From Rhodopseudomonas palustris (GTDB taxonomy: Bacteria; Pseudomonadota; Alphaproteobacteria; Rhizobiales; Xanthobacteraceae), in NCBI RefSeq assembly GCF_007005445.1, contig NZ_CP041387.1:682001-746000 (forward strand): a stretch of DNA of 64,000 bases. Direction: 5' to 3'. This document shows positions 44,828-54,052 of this stretch, one piece after another. The stretch's first letter is position 1. Every line of letters begins with the position of its first letter. The notes beneath the pieces were generated by a model. The model saw nothing but the letters and a program-made list of their open reading frames with translations. It ran no database searches and had not been told where the DNA came from. The translations under genes were made by a program, and so were the position numbers.

Positions 44828-44856
44828 TTCAGCTTCGTTCGAAGCTGTCGTGGCTG

Positions 44857-44880
44857 GACCGGGATCCATGGGTCCCGGTC
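44857..44880 (+). terminator. Hairpin after pucA
   Basis: GACCGGGA and TCCCGGTC (44857-44864, 44873-44880) with CCATGG in the loop give a GC-rich stem, 29 bases past the pucA stop, without a T-run. Such hairpins often partly terminate or stabilise the abundant pucBA message relative to downstream genes. Confidence 0.55.
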
Positions 44881-45012
44881 GCTTGCTTTGTGACCGGCGT
44901 GCGGGCGGACATTTGATCTGCCGCAGTTCATGTTCGGTCGCAAAGTGGTGCTGTTCGTTCGGACACTGGCGGTCGTGACCGCCGGGCTCACGCAAGCTGG
45001 AATTGCTGCACG

Positions 45013-46452
45013 ATGAACACAGTCAGCCAAAAGATGATGAAAGTCTGGGCCTCGCTCGGGCCCCGCTTTTTGCCCTTCGCGGATGCGGCCACGCCGGATC
45101 TGCCGTTGTCCCGGTTGCTGCGCCTGTCGTTGTTTCAGGTCGCGGTCGGTATGTCGCTGGTGCTGCTGGTCGGTACCCTGAACCGGGTGATGATCGTCGA
45201 ACTCAATGTGCCGGCGTCGATCGTCGGTATCATGGTTTCGCTGCCCCTGCTTTTCGCGCCGTTCCGTGCGCTGATCGGCTTCAAGTCCGACATTCATAAA
45301 TCCGCGCTGGGCTGGCGCCGCGTGCCGTTCCTGTACAAAGGCACCATGGTGCAATTCGGCGGTCTGGCGATCCTGCCGTTCGCACTCCTGGTGCTGTCCG
45401 GTGGCGGTGATTCCGGTCAGGCACCGGTCTGGGTCGGACAGGTTGCTGCCGCCGCGGCGTTTCTGCTGATCGGCGCCGGCGTGCACACCACGCAGACCGT
45501 CGGTCTCGCGCTCGCGACCGATCTGGCGCCGCCGGAGTCGCGGCCGAAGGTCGTCGGCCTGATGTACACCATGCTGATGTTCGGCATGATCGCCAGCGCG
45601 ATCATTTTCGGCATCCTGCTCGCCGACTTCTCCCCCGGGCGCCTGATTCAGGTCATCCAGGGCTCCGCGGTCGTCACCATCATCCTCAACGGTATCGCCT
45701 CCTGGAAGATGGAGGCGCGTCGTCGCGACAATCCTCATCAGGCCACGGCGCACCCCGATGCGCCGACCGGCGGCTTTCGCCAGTCGTGGGACGCATTCAT
45801 CCATGGTCCGAATGCGGTCCGCCGGCTGATCGCGGTCGGGCTCGGCACCATGGCGTTCAGCATGGAAGACGTGCTGCTCGAACCTTACGGTGGCGAGATT
45901 CTGAAGCTCAGCGTCGGCGACACCACCAAGCTGACGGCAGCATTGGCGGTCGGCGGCCTGCTCGGCTTCGGCTACGCCTCGCGCGTGCTGAGCCGCGGCG
46001 CAGATCCGTTCCGGATGGCTAGCTTCGGCACGCTGGTCGGAATTCCCGCTTTCCTCGCAGTGATCTTCTCCGCTGACCTGTCCTCGACGACGGCCTCGGC
46101 GGTGGTGTTCGGCTTCGGCACGCTGATGATCGGCTTCGGTGCCGGCCTGTTCGGCCACGGCACGCTGACGGCGACGATGAATGCGGCGCCGAAGGATCAG
46201 GTCGGCCTCGCGCTCGGCGCCTGGGGGGCCGTGCAGGCATCGGCCGCCGGTGTCGCGATCGCGTTGGGTGGTATTTTGCGCGACGTGGTAACCGCTTATG
46301 CGCCGCACGGTTGGGACGGGGCCACGGCGGGTTATCACTTTGTCTATTACCTCGAACTAGTGTTGCTCATTGCCACGCTGGTGACGATGTTCCCTCTGAC
46401 ACGGCGGCGGCGGGAGACGATTCTGATGCAGGGCCAGTTGAGCGGGTCCTGA
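45013..46452 (+). CDS. pucC: PucC-family transporter for LH2 assembly
   Basis: 479 residues, 12 predicted helices in a major-facilitator layout. PucC/LhaA hallmarks include LNRVMIVELNVPASIVG, FRALIGFKSDIHKSALGWRR near the first loop, and GLALGAWGAVQASAAGVA late. These proteins probably assist bacteriochlorophyll or polypeptide insertion into light-harvesting complexes. It lies 185 bases behind pucA and leads into the two repeat proteins. Confidence 0.9.
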   Translation: MNTVSQKMMKVWASLGPRFLPFADAATPDLPLSRLLRLSLFQVAVGMSLVLLVGTLNRVMIVELNVPASIVGIMVSLPLLFAPFRALIGFKSDIHKSALGWRRVPFLYKGTMVQFGGLAILPFALLVLSGGGDSGQAPVWVGQVAAAAAFLLIGAGVHTTQTVGLALATDLAPPESRPKVVGLMYTMLMFGMIASAIIFGILLADFSPGRLIQVIQGSAVVTIILNGIASWKMEARRRDNPHQATAHPDAPTGGFRQSWDAFIHGPNAVRRLIAVGLGTMAFSMEDVLLEPYGGEILKLSVGDTTKLTAALAVGGLLGFGYASRVLSRGADPFRMASFGTLVGIPAFLAVIFSADLSSTTASAVVFGFGTLMIGFGAGLFGHGTLTATMNAAPKDQVGLALGAWGAVQASAAGVAIALGGILRDVVTAYAPHGWDGATAGYHFVYYLELVLLIATLVTMFPLTRRRRETILMQGQLSGS

Positions 46453-46470
46453 GATTGAGACGGAGTAGCC

Positions 46471-47115
46471 ATGACGCAAATCATCACCCGCTTGTATGAT
46501 TCCAGCAGCCGGCTTTCGGCGCTGGAGAGCGATCTGAAGAGCAGCCATTTCACCTATGCGGTGGTCACGTCCGGCCGCTCCTCCGCCGACGAGATCGTCG
46601 CCGCCCTGGTCAAGGCCGGCGTGTCGCGCGCATCGGCGGTGACCTACGCCGATTTCGTCAGGAAGGGTGGGGTCGTCGTTGCCGCGGAAGCCGACTTCGG
46701 CTTCGGTACGAAACTGACCAGAATTCTCGACAGCTATGGGCCGAACCCGATCAGCCTGCAGTCGTCGTCGCGCGCTGCCGAACAGAGCGATGCCGCGCCG
46801 TTCTCGAACATGATCCACGCGCCGGTGCTGCTCGACACGTCCGGCCCGTACAAATCCTATTCCGGTGACTTGCTGCTGGTCGACAGCGACAAGACCTTCT
46901 CTGGTACGCCGCTGGTTATCAGCAGCGATGGCCCGTATCAGTCGTTCTCCGGAACACCGTTGTTGCTCGACAGCAGCGGCCCATACAAGTCCTTCTCAGG
47001 GACTCCTCTGTTGGTGGACACCAGCGGTCCGTACAAGTCGTACTCGGGCGAGCCGCTGTTGATCAACAACTCCACACCCTTCTCCTCCTGGCTGGGCCTG
47101 CCAGTGCTACTCTAA
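46471..47115 (+). CDS. Repeat protein with an N-terminal general-stress-type domain, linked to LH2
   Basis: 214 residues, starting 18 bases after pucC. Residues 1-95 resemble the YflT/GsiB-like heat-induced-stress fold (AGVSRASAVTYADFVRKGG, then TRILDSYGP). From about residue 115 the chain is built of roughly 16-residue units, each with a S-G-P-Y-K/Q-S-F/Y-S-G-T/E-P-L-L core. The related small repeat protein is encoded 15 bases downstream. No signal peptide or membrane helix is visible. Position makes a role in LH2 assembly or chromatophore structure likely, but nothing direct shows it. Confidence 0.62.
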   Translation: MTQIITRLYDSSSRLSALESDLKSSHFTYAVVTSGRSSADEIVAALVKAGVSRASAVTYADFVRKGGVVVAAEADFGFGTKLTRILDSYGPNPISLQSSSRAAEQSDAAPFSNMIHAPVLLDTSGPYKSYSGDLLLVDSDKTFSGTPLVISSDGPYQSFSGTPLLLDSSGPYKSFSGTPLLVDTSGPYKSYSGEPLLINNSTPFSSWLGLPVLL

Positions 47116-47130
47116 GTAAAGGAATCGACC

Positions 47131-47424
47131 ATGAGCGAAGAATACAAAGGACACTCTGGACATCCGCTGATCCTCAAGCAGGAAGGCGAGTACAAGAGCT
47201 ATTCGGGTGAGCCGCTGATCCTGAAGCAGGAAGGCGAGTACAAGAGCTACTCCGGTACGCCGCTGATCCTCGAGCAGAAGGGCGAGTATCAGAGCTTCTC
47301 CGGTACGCCGCTGATCCTGAAAGACGAGGGCGAGTATCGGGGCTTCTCCGGTATGCCGCTGATCCTGAAGCAGGAAGGCGAGTACAAGTCGTACTCCGGC
47401 TATCCGCTGCTGCTCAACATCTGA
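47131..47424 (+). CDS. Short protein of six 16-residue repeats
   Basis: 97 residues: a three-residue start and six units of E-Y-K-S-Y-S-G-x-P-L-I-L-K-Q-E-G form the entire sequence (units start at residues 4, 20, 36, 52, 68, 84). Tyrosine, serine, glycine and proline are fixed; the ends are charged. The unit is the same design as in the 214-residue protein just upstream, suggesting a recent or coordinated pair. Possible repetitive beta structure or self-assembling scaffold; a multi-core peptide precursor is a less likely alternative, since no modifying enzyme with a recognisable link is adjacent. Confidence 0.65.
   Translation: MSEEYKGHSGHPLILKQEGEYKSYSGEPLILKQEGEYKSYSGTPLILEQKGEYQSFSGTPLILKDEGEYRGFSGMPLILKQEGEYKSYSGYPLLLNI
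47140..47421 (+). repeat. 48-base tandem repeat encoding the six protein units
   Basis: Six copies of a 48-base unit read in frame, each encoding one 16-residue repeat. Units differ at several third positions as well as at the variable residues, so the array is not fresh. Copy number could differ between strains without breaking the frame. Confidence 0.8.
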
Positions 47425-47450
47425 GCCAGTCGGCCACACAGGTTCCATGA

Positions 47451-47476
47451 CGCCGCGGGCAGCAATGCCCGCGGCG
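47451..47476 (+). terminator. Hairpin ending the puc-repeat operon
   Basis: CGCCGCGGGC and GCCCGCGGCG form a perfect 10-pair stem with an AGCAAT loop, 27 bases past the repeat gene. No clear T-run, but strength and position fit a transcript end. Confidence 0.62.
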
Positions 47477-47564
47477 CCGTGCGTTTGAGTCGCAAGAAAT
47501 TGCTGGGCAAAGCCGCCCGCAGCCGTCATTCTGTTTCCAACGACACAAGAAAAGTCGAGGAAAC

Positions 47565-49112
47565 ATGACCCACTCTGCTTCCGCCGCGCCCGGCCGCGAC
47601 GGCGCAGCGGCGTCCGCGCCGTTCAGCGATCACGCTCCCCGTTCCGATTGCGAACATATCGATGTGCTGGTTGTCGGCGCCGGAATTTCCGGCATCGGCG
47701 CCGCCTACCACCTGACCACGCAGTGCCCCGACACCCGTTTCGTCGTGCTGGAGGCGCAGGACGGGTTCGGCGGCACCTGGCGCACCCACCGCTATCCCGG
47801 CATCCGCTCCGACAGCGATCTCTACACCTTCGGCTATCGCTTCAAGCCCTGGACCGGCAAGCCGATCGCCACCGCCGCCGAGATCCGCGACTATCTCGGC
47901 GAGGTGATCGCCGATCACGATCTTGCCCGCCACATCCGCTACCGTCACCGCATCGTTTCGGCGAGCTGGTCGAGCGAGGATGCGTGCTGGACGATCGAAG
48001 CGCTACGCGGCGAGGGCGGCGAGACGGTGCGCTTCACCGCCAACTTCCTGTGGATGTGCCAGGGCTACTATCGCCACAGCGAAGGCTACACCCCGGAATG
48101 GCCGGGCATGGCCGAGTTCAAGGGGCGGATCGTGCATCCGCAGACCTGGCCCGACGATCTCGACGTCGCTGGCAAGCGGGTGATCGTGATCGGTTCGGGG
48201 GCGACCGCGGCCACCCTGGTGCCGTCGATCGCGCCCACCGCGGCGCACGTCACCGTGCTGCAGCGCTCGCCGACCTATTTCATTCCCGGCCGCAACAAGA
48301 TCGAGATCGCCGATACGCTGCGGGAACTCGGGGTGGCCGAGGATTGGATCCACGAGATCGTCCGTCGCAAGATCCTGTTCGATCAAGCGACCTTCACCCG
48401 CCGCTCGATGAGCGAGCCCGAGGTGGTGAAGCAGGAACTGCTCGCCGGCGTTCGCGCCCATCTCGGCCCCGATGCCGACCTTGATCCACACTTCACGCCG
48501 AGCTACCGGCCGTGGCGGCAGCGTATCGCCTTCGTTCCCGATGGCGATCTGTTCAAGGCGATCGCATCGGGCAGGGCCTCGGTGGTCACCGACGAGATCG
48601 AGTGCTTCACCGAGACCGGTATGATGTTGAAGTCCGGCGAGGCGCTCGCAGCCGACATCGTCGTCACCGCCACCGGTTTCAATCTCAATGTGCTCGGCGA
48701 CATCGCGTTCTCGGTCGACGGCGCGCCGCTGGATTTCGCCGAGACCGTCACCTATCGCGGCATGATGTTTACCGGCGTTCCGAACATGGCCTGGGTATTC
48801 GGCTATTTCCGCGCGAGCTGGACGCTGCGTGCCGATCTGGTCGCCGATTTCGTCTGCCGGCTGCTGAGCCACATGAGGGAGAACGCCTATCGCAGCGTGG
48901 TACCGGCGCTGCGTCCGGAGGATCGCGACATGGCGCTGTTGCCGTGGATCGACCCGGAGAACTTCAACCCCGGTTACCTGATGCGCGGCATGCACCTGTT
49001 GCCCAAGCGCGGCAATAAACCCGAGTGGCAGCACAGCCAGGACTATTGGACGGAGAAGGACCAGTTTCCTGCGATCGATCTGACCGACCCGGCGTTCGTG
49101 TATGCGGCATGA
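47565..49112 (+). CDS. Baeyer-Villiger-type flavin monooxygenase
   Basis: 515 residues. First FAD Rossmann motif GAGISGIGAAYH, then GGTWRTHRYPGIRSDSD; the class signature F-K-G-R-I-V-H-P-Q-T-W-P; and the NADPH site VIGSGATA. These identify a type I Baeyer-Villiger monooxygenase or close relative that inserts oxygen next to ketones using NADPH and O2. Substrate cannot be told. It follows the LH2 operon terminator and is likely independent; oxygen use makes it unexpected in an anaerobic-photosynthesis neighbourhood. Confidence 0.87.
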   Translation: MTHSASAAPGRDGAAASAPFSDHAPRSDCEHIDVLVVGAGISGIGAAYHLTTQCPDTRFVVLEAQDGFGGTWRTHRYPGIRSDSDLYTFGYRFKPWTGKPIATAAEIRDYLGEVIADHDLARHIRYRHRIVSASWSSEDACWTIEALRGEGGETVRFTANFLWMCQGYYRHSEGYTPEWPGMAEFKGRIVHPQTWPDDLDVAGKRVIVIGSGATAATLVPSIAPTAAHVTVLQRSPTYFIPGRNKIEIADTLRELGVAEDWIHEIVRRKILFDQATFTRRSMSEPEVVKQELLAGVRAHLGPDADLDPHFTPSYRPWRQRIAFVPDGDLFKAIASGRASVVTDEIECFTETGMMLKSGEALAADIVVTATGFNLNVLGDIAFSVDGAPLDFAETVTYRGMMFTGVPNMAWVFGYFRASWTLRADLVADFVCRLLSHMRENAYRSVVPALRPEDRDMALLPWIDPENFNPGYLMRGMHLLPKRGNKPEWQHSQDYWTEKDQFPAIDLTDPAFVYAA

Positions 49113-49469
49113 CGCCGCGCGCCGTTGTCACAAAACCTGCGTGGACGGCTGTCGCCAATTCGACAGCCGAATCGCCGGAACACGGCATGGTTAAGCGTTC
49201 GTGAGTTCCCCGGACGGCCAGTAAGCTGCGGCATTTGTTCGCGTATTTGCCGCCACACAGAGCTGTGAAGCCGGGAAAGGCCTGCGGGATCAGGCGGTTC
49301 CCTACTGTGTGACATTGCGCCGCCATCCCCCCATGTTGTGATGCACAAATTAGCGATTAACATCTGTTCACCAGTCGTCTCCACGATCGGGTCGGTTGTC
49401 GGCGCCTTGCTGTCGCCGATGGTCCGCGCCTTGCTTGATCGCGTTGAGGCGCACCACACGAGGTTTCAG
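49113..49469. other. Intergenic region before the RND efflux operon
   Basis: 357 bases. No clear inverted operator or ORF, and no TetR-type regulator is beside the efflux genes to guide a site search. An in-frame ATG at 49341 would add 43 unstructured residues to the efflux lipoprotein; I treat 49470 as the real start because of the ribosome site and lipoprotein signal. Confidence 0.4.
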
Positions 49470-50669
49470 ATGCGGGGTATGACGAGGTTTGGGTTGACGG
49501 CGCTGGCGCTCGCCTGTTTGTCGCCGACGCTGGCCGGCTGCAACGAGCCGTCCGTCGCGAGCGCGTCATCGCCCGAGAAACCGGAAGTCAGCATCGTCAC
49601 GATCAAGGCGCATCCGCGCTCGATCGTCCGCGAACTGCCGGGACGGATCGCTCCGGTCCGGGTCGCCGACGTGCGTCCGCGGGTGTCGGGAATCATCCTG
49701 CGACGGATGTTCCAGCAGGGCAGCGAGGTCAAGATCGGCGATCCGTTGTATCAGATCGATCCGCGGCCGTTCGAGGTCGAGTTGAAGGCCGCCGAGGCCG
49801 CGCTCGCCAAGGCGACCGCCGCGCGCGATCAGGCCGACATGCATGCCAAGCGCGTGTCGACGCTGGCGAACGAGCAGGCGGCGTCCCGCGCCGCCAGCGA
49901 GGTCGCCATCAGCAATTTGCGCCAGGCCGCCGCCGAGGTCGCGGTGCGTGAGGCCGAGGTCGCCCGCGCCAAGCTCAATCTCGAATACGCCACCATTCGG
50001 GCGCCGATCAGCGGCCGGATCGGCGCGGCGCTGGTCAGCGAAGGCGCGCTGGTGGTGCAGAACGACTCCACCAGCCTCGCCACCATCCAGCAGCTCGACC
50101 ACGTCTATGCCGACTTCACCCAGCCGGTGTCGGAGATGGCGCGGCTGCGCCGTGCGTTCGATTCCGGCGAGCTCGACCAGATCGCCCCCGACGCGGTGCG
50201 CGCGCATCTCGTCCTCGACGACGGCACGCACTATCCGGAGCACGGCAAGTTGTTGTTCTCGGACGCCAAGGTCGACGCCTACACCGGCCAGGTGACGCTC
50301 CGCGCCGAGTTCGACAATCCGAAGCGGGATCTGTTGCCCGGCATGTATGTGCGGGTGCGGATCGAGCAGGGTATCGACGCCGATGCGATCGCGGTGCCGG
50401 AGCAGGCGGTGCAGCGCAACAGCGGCGGCGGTAGCGAGGTCTTCGTCGTCAAGCCCGACAACCGCGTCGCCGTGCAGGCGGTGCGGCTGGGACCGCAGCA
50501 GGACGGGCAATGGCTGGTGCTCGACGGTCTCAAGCCGGGCGAGCGTGTGGTGGTCGAAGGCTTTCAGAAGTTCGCCGCAGGCGACACCGTGACTCCGGTG
50601 AGCGTCGGAGAACGTCGGTCGGCGGCAGTATTGCCTGAGACCACGGGTTCCGTCCAAGCGGTGCGATAG
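49470..50669 (+). CDS. RND efflux periplasmic adaptor (AcrA-like lipoprotein)
   Basis: 399 residues. The lipoprotein signal ends in LAGC. Barrel-sandwich halves flank an alpha-hairpin coiled coil (about residues 95-160, Ala/Glu-rich), then a beta-barrel and membrane-proximal domain. Bridges the inner-membrane pump to an outer-membrane channel. The start at 49470 has GAGG 6 bases upstream. The pump gene follows after 9 bases; no TolC-type gene is present. Confidence 0.9.
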   Translation: MRGMTRFGLTALALACLSPTLAGCNEPSVASASSPEKPEVSIVTIKAHPRSIVRELPGRIAPVRVADVRPRVSGIILRRMFQQGSEVKIGDPLYQIDPRPFEVELKAAEAALAKATAARDQADMHAKRVSTLANEQAASRAASEVAISNLRQAAAEVAVREAEVARAKLNLEYATIRAPISGRIGAALVSEGALVVQNDSTSLATIQQLDHVYADFTQPVSEMARLRRAFDSGELDQIAPDAVRAHLVLDDGTHYPEHGKLLFSDAKVDAYTGQVTLRAEFDNPKRDLLPGMYVRVRIEQGIDADAIAVPEQAVQRNSGGGSEVFVVKPDNRVAVQAVRLGPQQDGQWLVLDGLKPGERVVVEGFQKFAAGDTVTPVSVGERRSAAVLPETTGSVQAVR

Positions 50670-50678
50670 GCACCAAGG

Positions 50679-53600
50679 ATGCCCTCATTTTTTATCGACA
50701 GGCCGATCTTCGCCTGGGTCATCGCGCTGTTCATCTGCCTGATCGGCGCGATCTCGATTCCGTTTCTTCCGGTCGCGCAGTATCCGATCATTGCGCCGCC
50801 GTCGATTTCGGTGTCGACCCAGTACCCGGGCGCCTCGCCGGAGAACCTGTACAACAGCGTCACCCGGCTGATCGAAGAAGAGCTCAACGGCGCGAACGGC
50901 ATTCTGAATTTCGAATCGACGTCCGACTCGCTGGGACAGGTCGAGATCATTGCGAACTTCGAGCCGGGTACCGACACCGAGATGGCGTCGGTGAACGTGC
51001 AGAATCGCATCAAGCGCATCGAAGCGCGGCTGCCGCGGGCGGTGCTGCAGCAGGGCATTCTGGTCGAGGAAGCCTCCAGCGCGGTGCTGCAGATTATTAC
51101 CCTGACGTCGACCGACGGTTCGCTGGACGAGGTCGGCCTCGGCGACTTCATGATCCGCAACGTGCTCGGCGAAATCCGCCGCATTCCCGGCGTCGGCCGC
51201 GCCACGCTGTATTCGACCGAGCGGGCACTGCGGATCTGGATCGATCCCGACAAGCTGGTCGGTTACAATCTCACCGCCGATGACGTCACCAAGGCGATCG
51301 AGGCCCAGAACGCTCAGGTCGCGTCAGGCAGCATCGGCGCCGAGCCGTCACCGAAGGACAAGAAGACGTCCACGCTGGTGTTGGTCAAGGGGCAGCTCTC
51401 CTCCGCGGACGAGTTCGGCGCGATCGTGCTGCGGGCCAATCCGGACGGATCGACGGTACGACTGCGCGACGTCGCCCGGATCGAAATCGGCGGCTTTTCC
51501 TACCAGTTCAACACCCGCCTCAACGGCAAGCCGACCGCTGGCCTTTCGGTGCTGATGTCGCCGACCGGCAACGCGCTGGCCACCGCCGGCGCTGTCGAGG
51601 CCAAGATGAAGGAGCTGTCGCGCTTCTTCCCGGACAACATCAAATACGAGATCCCCTACAACATCACCCCGGTGGTCGAGGCCTCGATCACCAAGGTGCT
51701 GCACACGCTGATCGAAGCGGTGGTATTGGTGTTCGTGGTGATGTTCCTGTTCCTGCAGAACATCCGCTACACCATCATCCCGACCATCGTGGTGCCGGTG
51801 GCGCTGCTCGGCACCTGCGCGTCGCTGCTGCTGTTTGGCTATTCGATCAACATGCTGTCGATGTTCGGCATGGTGCTGGCGATCGGCATTTTGGTCGACG
51901 ACGCCATCGTGGTGGTCGAGAACGTCGAACGCATCATGTCCGAGGAAGGGCTGCCGCCGAAGGAAGCGACCCGCAAGGCGATGTCGCAGATCACCTCGGC
52001 GATCATCGGCATCACCCTGGTGCTGATCGCTGTGTTCCTGCCGATGGCGTTCTTCCCGGGCTCGGTCGGCATCATCTATCGGCAGTTTTCGGTGACGATG
52101 GTGTCGGCGATCGCGTTCTCGGCGCTGATGGCGCTGACCTTGACGCCGGCGTTGTGTGCGACGCTGCTGAAGCCGGTGAACAAAGGCCATGCCCACGCAG
52201 AGCGCGGCGTGTTCGGCTGGTTCAACCGCACGCTGGACAACGTGCGCGAGCGTTATTCCAGCATCGTGCGCTGGAATCTCGGCCGCACCGGCCGGTTGAT
52301 GGTGATCTATGCGGTGCTGGTCGCCGTGCTCGGCTGGGCGATGGTGCGGATGCCCGGCGGCTTTCTTCCGATCGACGACCAGGGCTTCGTTACCGTCGAC
52401 GTGCAGACGCCGTCGGATTCTTCCTACAACCGCACCTACGACGTGGTGAAGCAGGTCGAGGACTATCTTCTGAAGCGCGACGGGGTGGAGAACGTGACGT
52501 TCCTCACCGGCTTCAGCTTCCTCGGCCAGGGCATGAACGCCGCGCAGGCGTTCGTGACCTTGAAGGATTGGGGCGAGCGCGACGCCAAATCGTCGGCCGC
52601 GGCGATCGTCGACGACGCCAACCGCAAGCTCGGCGAGATCCGCGACGCCCGTGTGTCGGCGTTGCAGCCGCCGCCGGTCGACAACCTGGGCAATTCGTCG
52701 GGCTTCAGCTTCCGGCTGCAGGATCGCGGTCAGAAGGGCTACGACGCACTGGTGAAAGCCAGCGAACAGCTCGTCGCCGCCGCCAACGCCAGCCCCGTGC
52801 TGCAAAAGGTCTATGTCGAAGGGCTGCCGCCGGCGCCGGTCCTCAATCTGGTGATCGACCGCGAGAAGGCCGGGGCTTTCGGTGTCACCTTCGAGGACAT
52901 CAACAACACGGTCTCGACCAACCTGGGCTCGTCCTACGTCAACGATTTCCCCAACCGCGGCCGAATGCAGCGCGTGATCGTGCAGGCCGACGCCGCGGGG
53001 CGGATGAACGGTGACGACATTCTCGGCTACACGGTGAAGAACAGCCGCGGGCAGCTTGTGCCGTTCTCCTCGTTCGCGACGGTGGAGTGGTCCAAGGGGC
53101 CGACCCAGATCGTCGGGTTCAACTACTATCCGGCGATCCGCATCAGCGGCGAAGCGCGGCCCGGCTTCACCTCGGGCGACGCAATCGCCGAGATGGAACG
53201 GCTTGCCGGTCAGTTGCCGCGCGGCTTCGGTTACGATTGGACCGGCCAGTCGCTGCAGGAGAAGCTCTCCGGCTCGCAGGCCCCGATCATTCTGGCGCTG
53301 TCGGCGCTGGTGGTGTTCCTGGTGTTGGCGGCGCTGTACGAGAGCTGGACGATTCCGCTGTCGGTGCTGCTGACGGTGCCGCTCGGCATCGCGGGTGCGG
53401 TGATCGCGGCGTCGATGCGGTCGCTGCCGAACGACGTGTATTTCACCGTCGGTCTGATCACGATCATCGGTCTAGCCGCCAAGGACGCGATTCTGATCGT
53501 CGAGTTCGCCAAGGATCTCCGCAAAGAGGGCAAGAGCCTGCGCGACGCGACGATGGAGGCCTGCCATCTCCGGTTCCGACCGATCCTGATGACGGGCCTT

Positions 53601-53846
53601 GCGTTCTGCTCCGGCGTGCTGCCGATGGTGATCGCCAGCGGTGCGGGCGGCAAGAGCCAGCAGGCGCTCGGCACCGGTGTGATGGGCGGCATGATCGCGG
53701 TGGTGATTTTGGCGCTGCTCTTTGTCCCGGTGTTCTTCGTCGTAGTGCAGCGGCTGTTCGCAGGCGACCGCTCCGACGATCCGGTCGAGGAGACCCTGAC
53801 CCATCGGGTTCCGATGCACGCGCAGTTGCCGCACGATCAGACCTGA
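50679..53846 (+). CDS. RND multidrug efflux pump (AcrB-like)
   Basis: 1055 residues; N-terminal FFIDRPIFAWVIALFI and the two six-helix halves each carrying a large periplasmic loop are hallmarks of the HAE1 family. The proton-relay acidic pair sits in FGMVLAIGILVDDAIVVVEN, and the second half has GLAAKDAILIVEFAKD. Proton-driven trimer that exports hydrophobic drugs or metabolites through the adaptor encoded upstream. Confidence 0.95.
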   Translation: MPSFFIDRPIFAWVIALFICLIGAISIPFLPVAQYPIIAPPSISVSTQYPGASPENLYNSVTRLIEEELNGANGILNFESTSDSLGQVEIIANFEPGTDTEMASVNVQNRIKRIEARLPRAVLQQGILVEEASSAVLQIITLTSTDGSLDEVGLGDFMIRNVLGEIRRIPGVGRATLYSTERALRIWIDPDKLVGYNLTADDVTKAIEAQNAQVASGSIGAEPSPKDKKTSTLVLVKGQLSSADEFGAIVLRANPDGSTVRLRDVARIEIGGFSYQFNTRLNGKPTAGLSVLMSPTGNALATAGAVEAKMKELSRFFPDNIKYEIPYNITPVVEASITKVLHTLIEAVVLVFVVMFLFLQNIRYTIIPTIVVPVALLGTCASLLLFGYSINMLSMFGMVLAIGILVDDAIVVVENVERIMSEEGLPPKEATRKAMSQITSAIIGITLVLIAVFLPMAFFPGSVGIIYRQFSVTMVSAIAFSALMALTLTPALCATLLKPVNKGHAHAERGVFGWFNRTLDNVRERYSSIVRWNLGRTGRLMVIYAVLVAVLGWAMVRMPGGFLPIDDQGFVTVDVQTPSDSSYNRTYDVVKQVEDYLLKRDGVENVTFLTGFSFLGQGMNAAQAFVTLKDWGERDAKSSAAAIVDDANRKLGEIRDARVSALQPPPVDNLGNSSGFSFRLQDRGQKGYDALVKASEQLVAAANASPVLQKVYVEGLPPAPVLNLVIDREKAGAFGVTFEDINNTVSTNLGSSYVNDFPNRGRMQRVIVQADAAGRMNGDDILGYTVKNSRGQLVPFSSFATVEWSKGPTQIVGFNYYPAIRISGEARPGFTSGDAIAEMERLAGQLPRGFGYDWTGQSLQEKLSGSQAPIILALSALVVFLVLAALYESWTIPLSVLLTVPLGIAGAVIAASMRSLPNDVYFTVGLITIIGLAAKDAILIVEFAKDLRKEGKSLRDATMEACHLRFRPILMTGLAFCSGVLPMVIASGAGGKSQQALGTGVMGGMIAVVILALLFVPVFFVVVQRLFAGDRSDDPVEETLTHRVPMHAQLPHDQT

Positions 53847-54052
53847 CCGGCGAAGGCTTCCGCTTCTGATCGATCGGAACCCGCGTTTGATCTGTGACGC
53901 CTTCGCTTCACGCGAACGGTCTTTCTCCGTCGCTCGACAACGCGCCGGGATCGTTTTTTCCAGCATCACTGCCGGATCCGGAACCAATCCGACTATCTCC
54001 GGTTGGTTGGCGACAGGTGAACAATCCACACGTCGACAACCGGAGATAATTC

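Noticed and set aside
47140..47421. Possible CRISPR array
   Set aside because: The 48-base units are in an open frame and adjoin without unique spacers; they encode a repeat protein.
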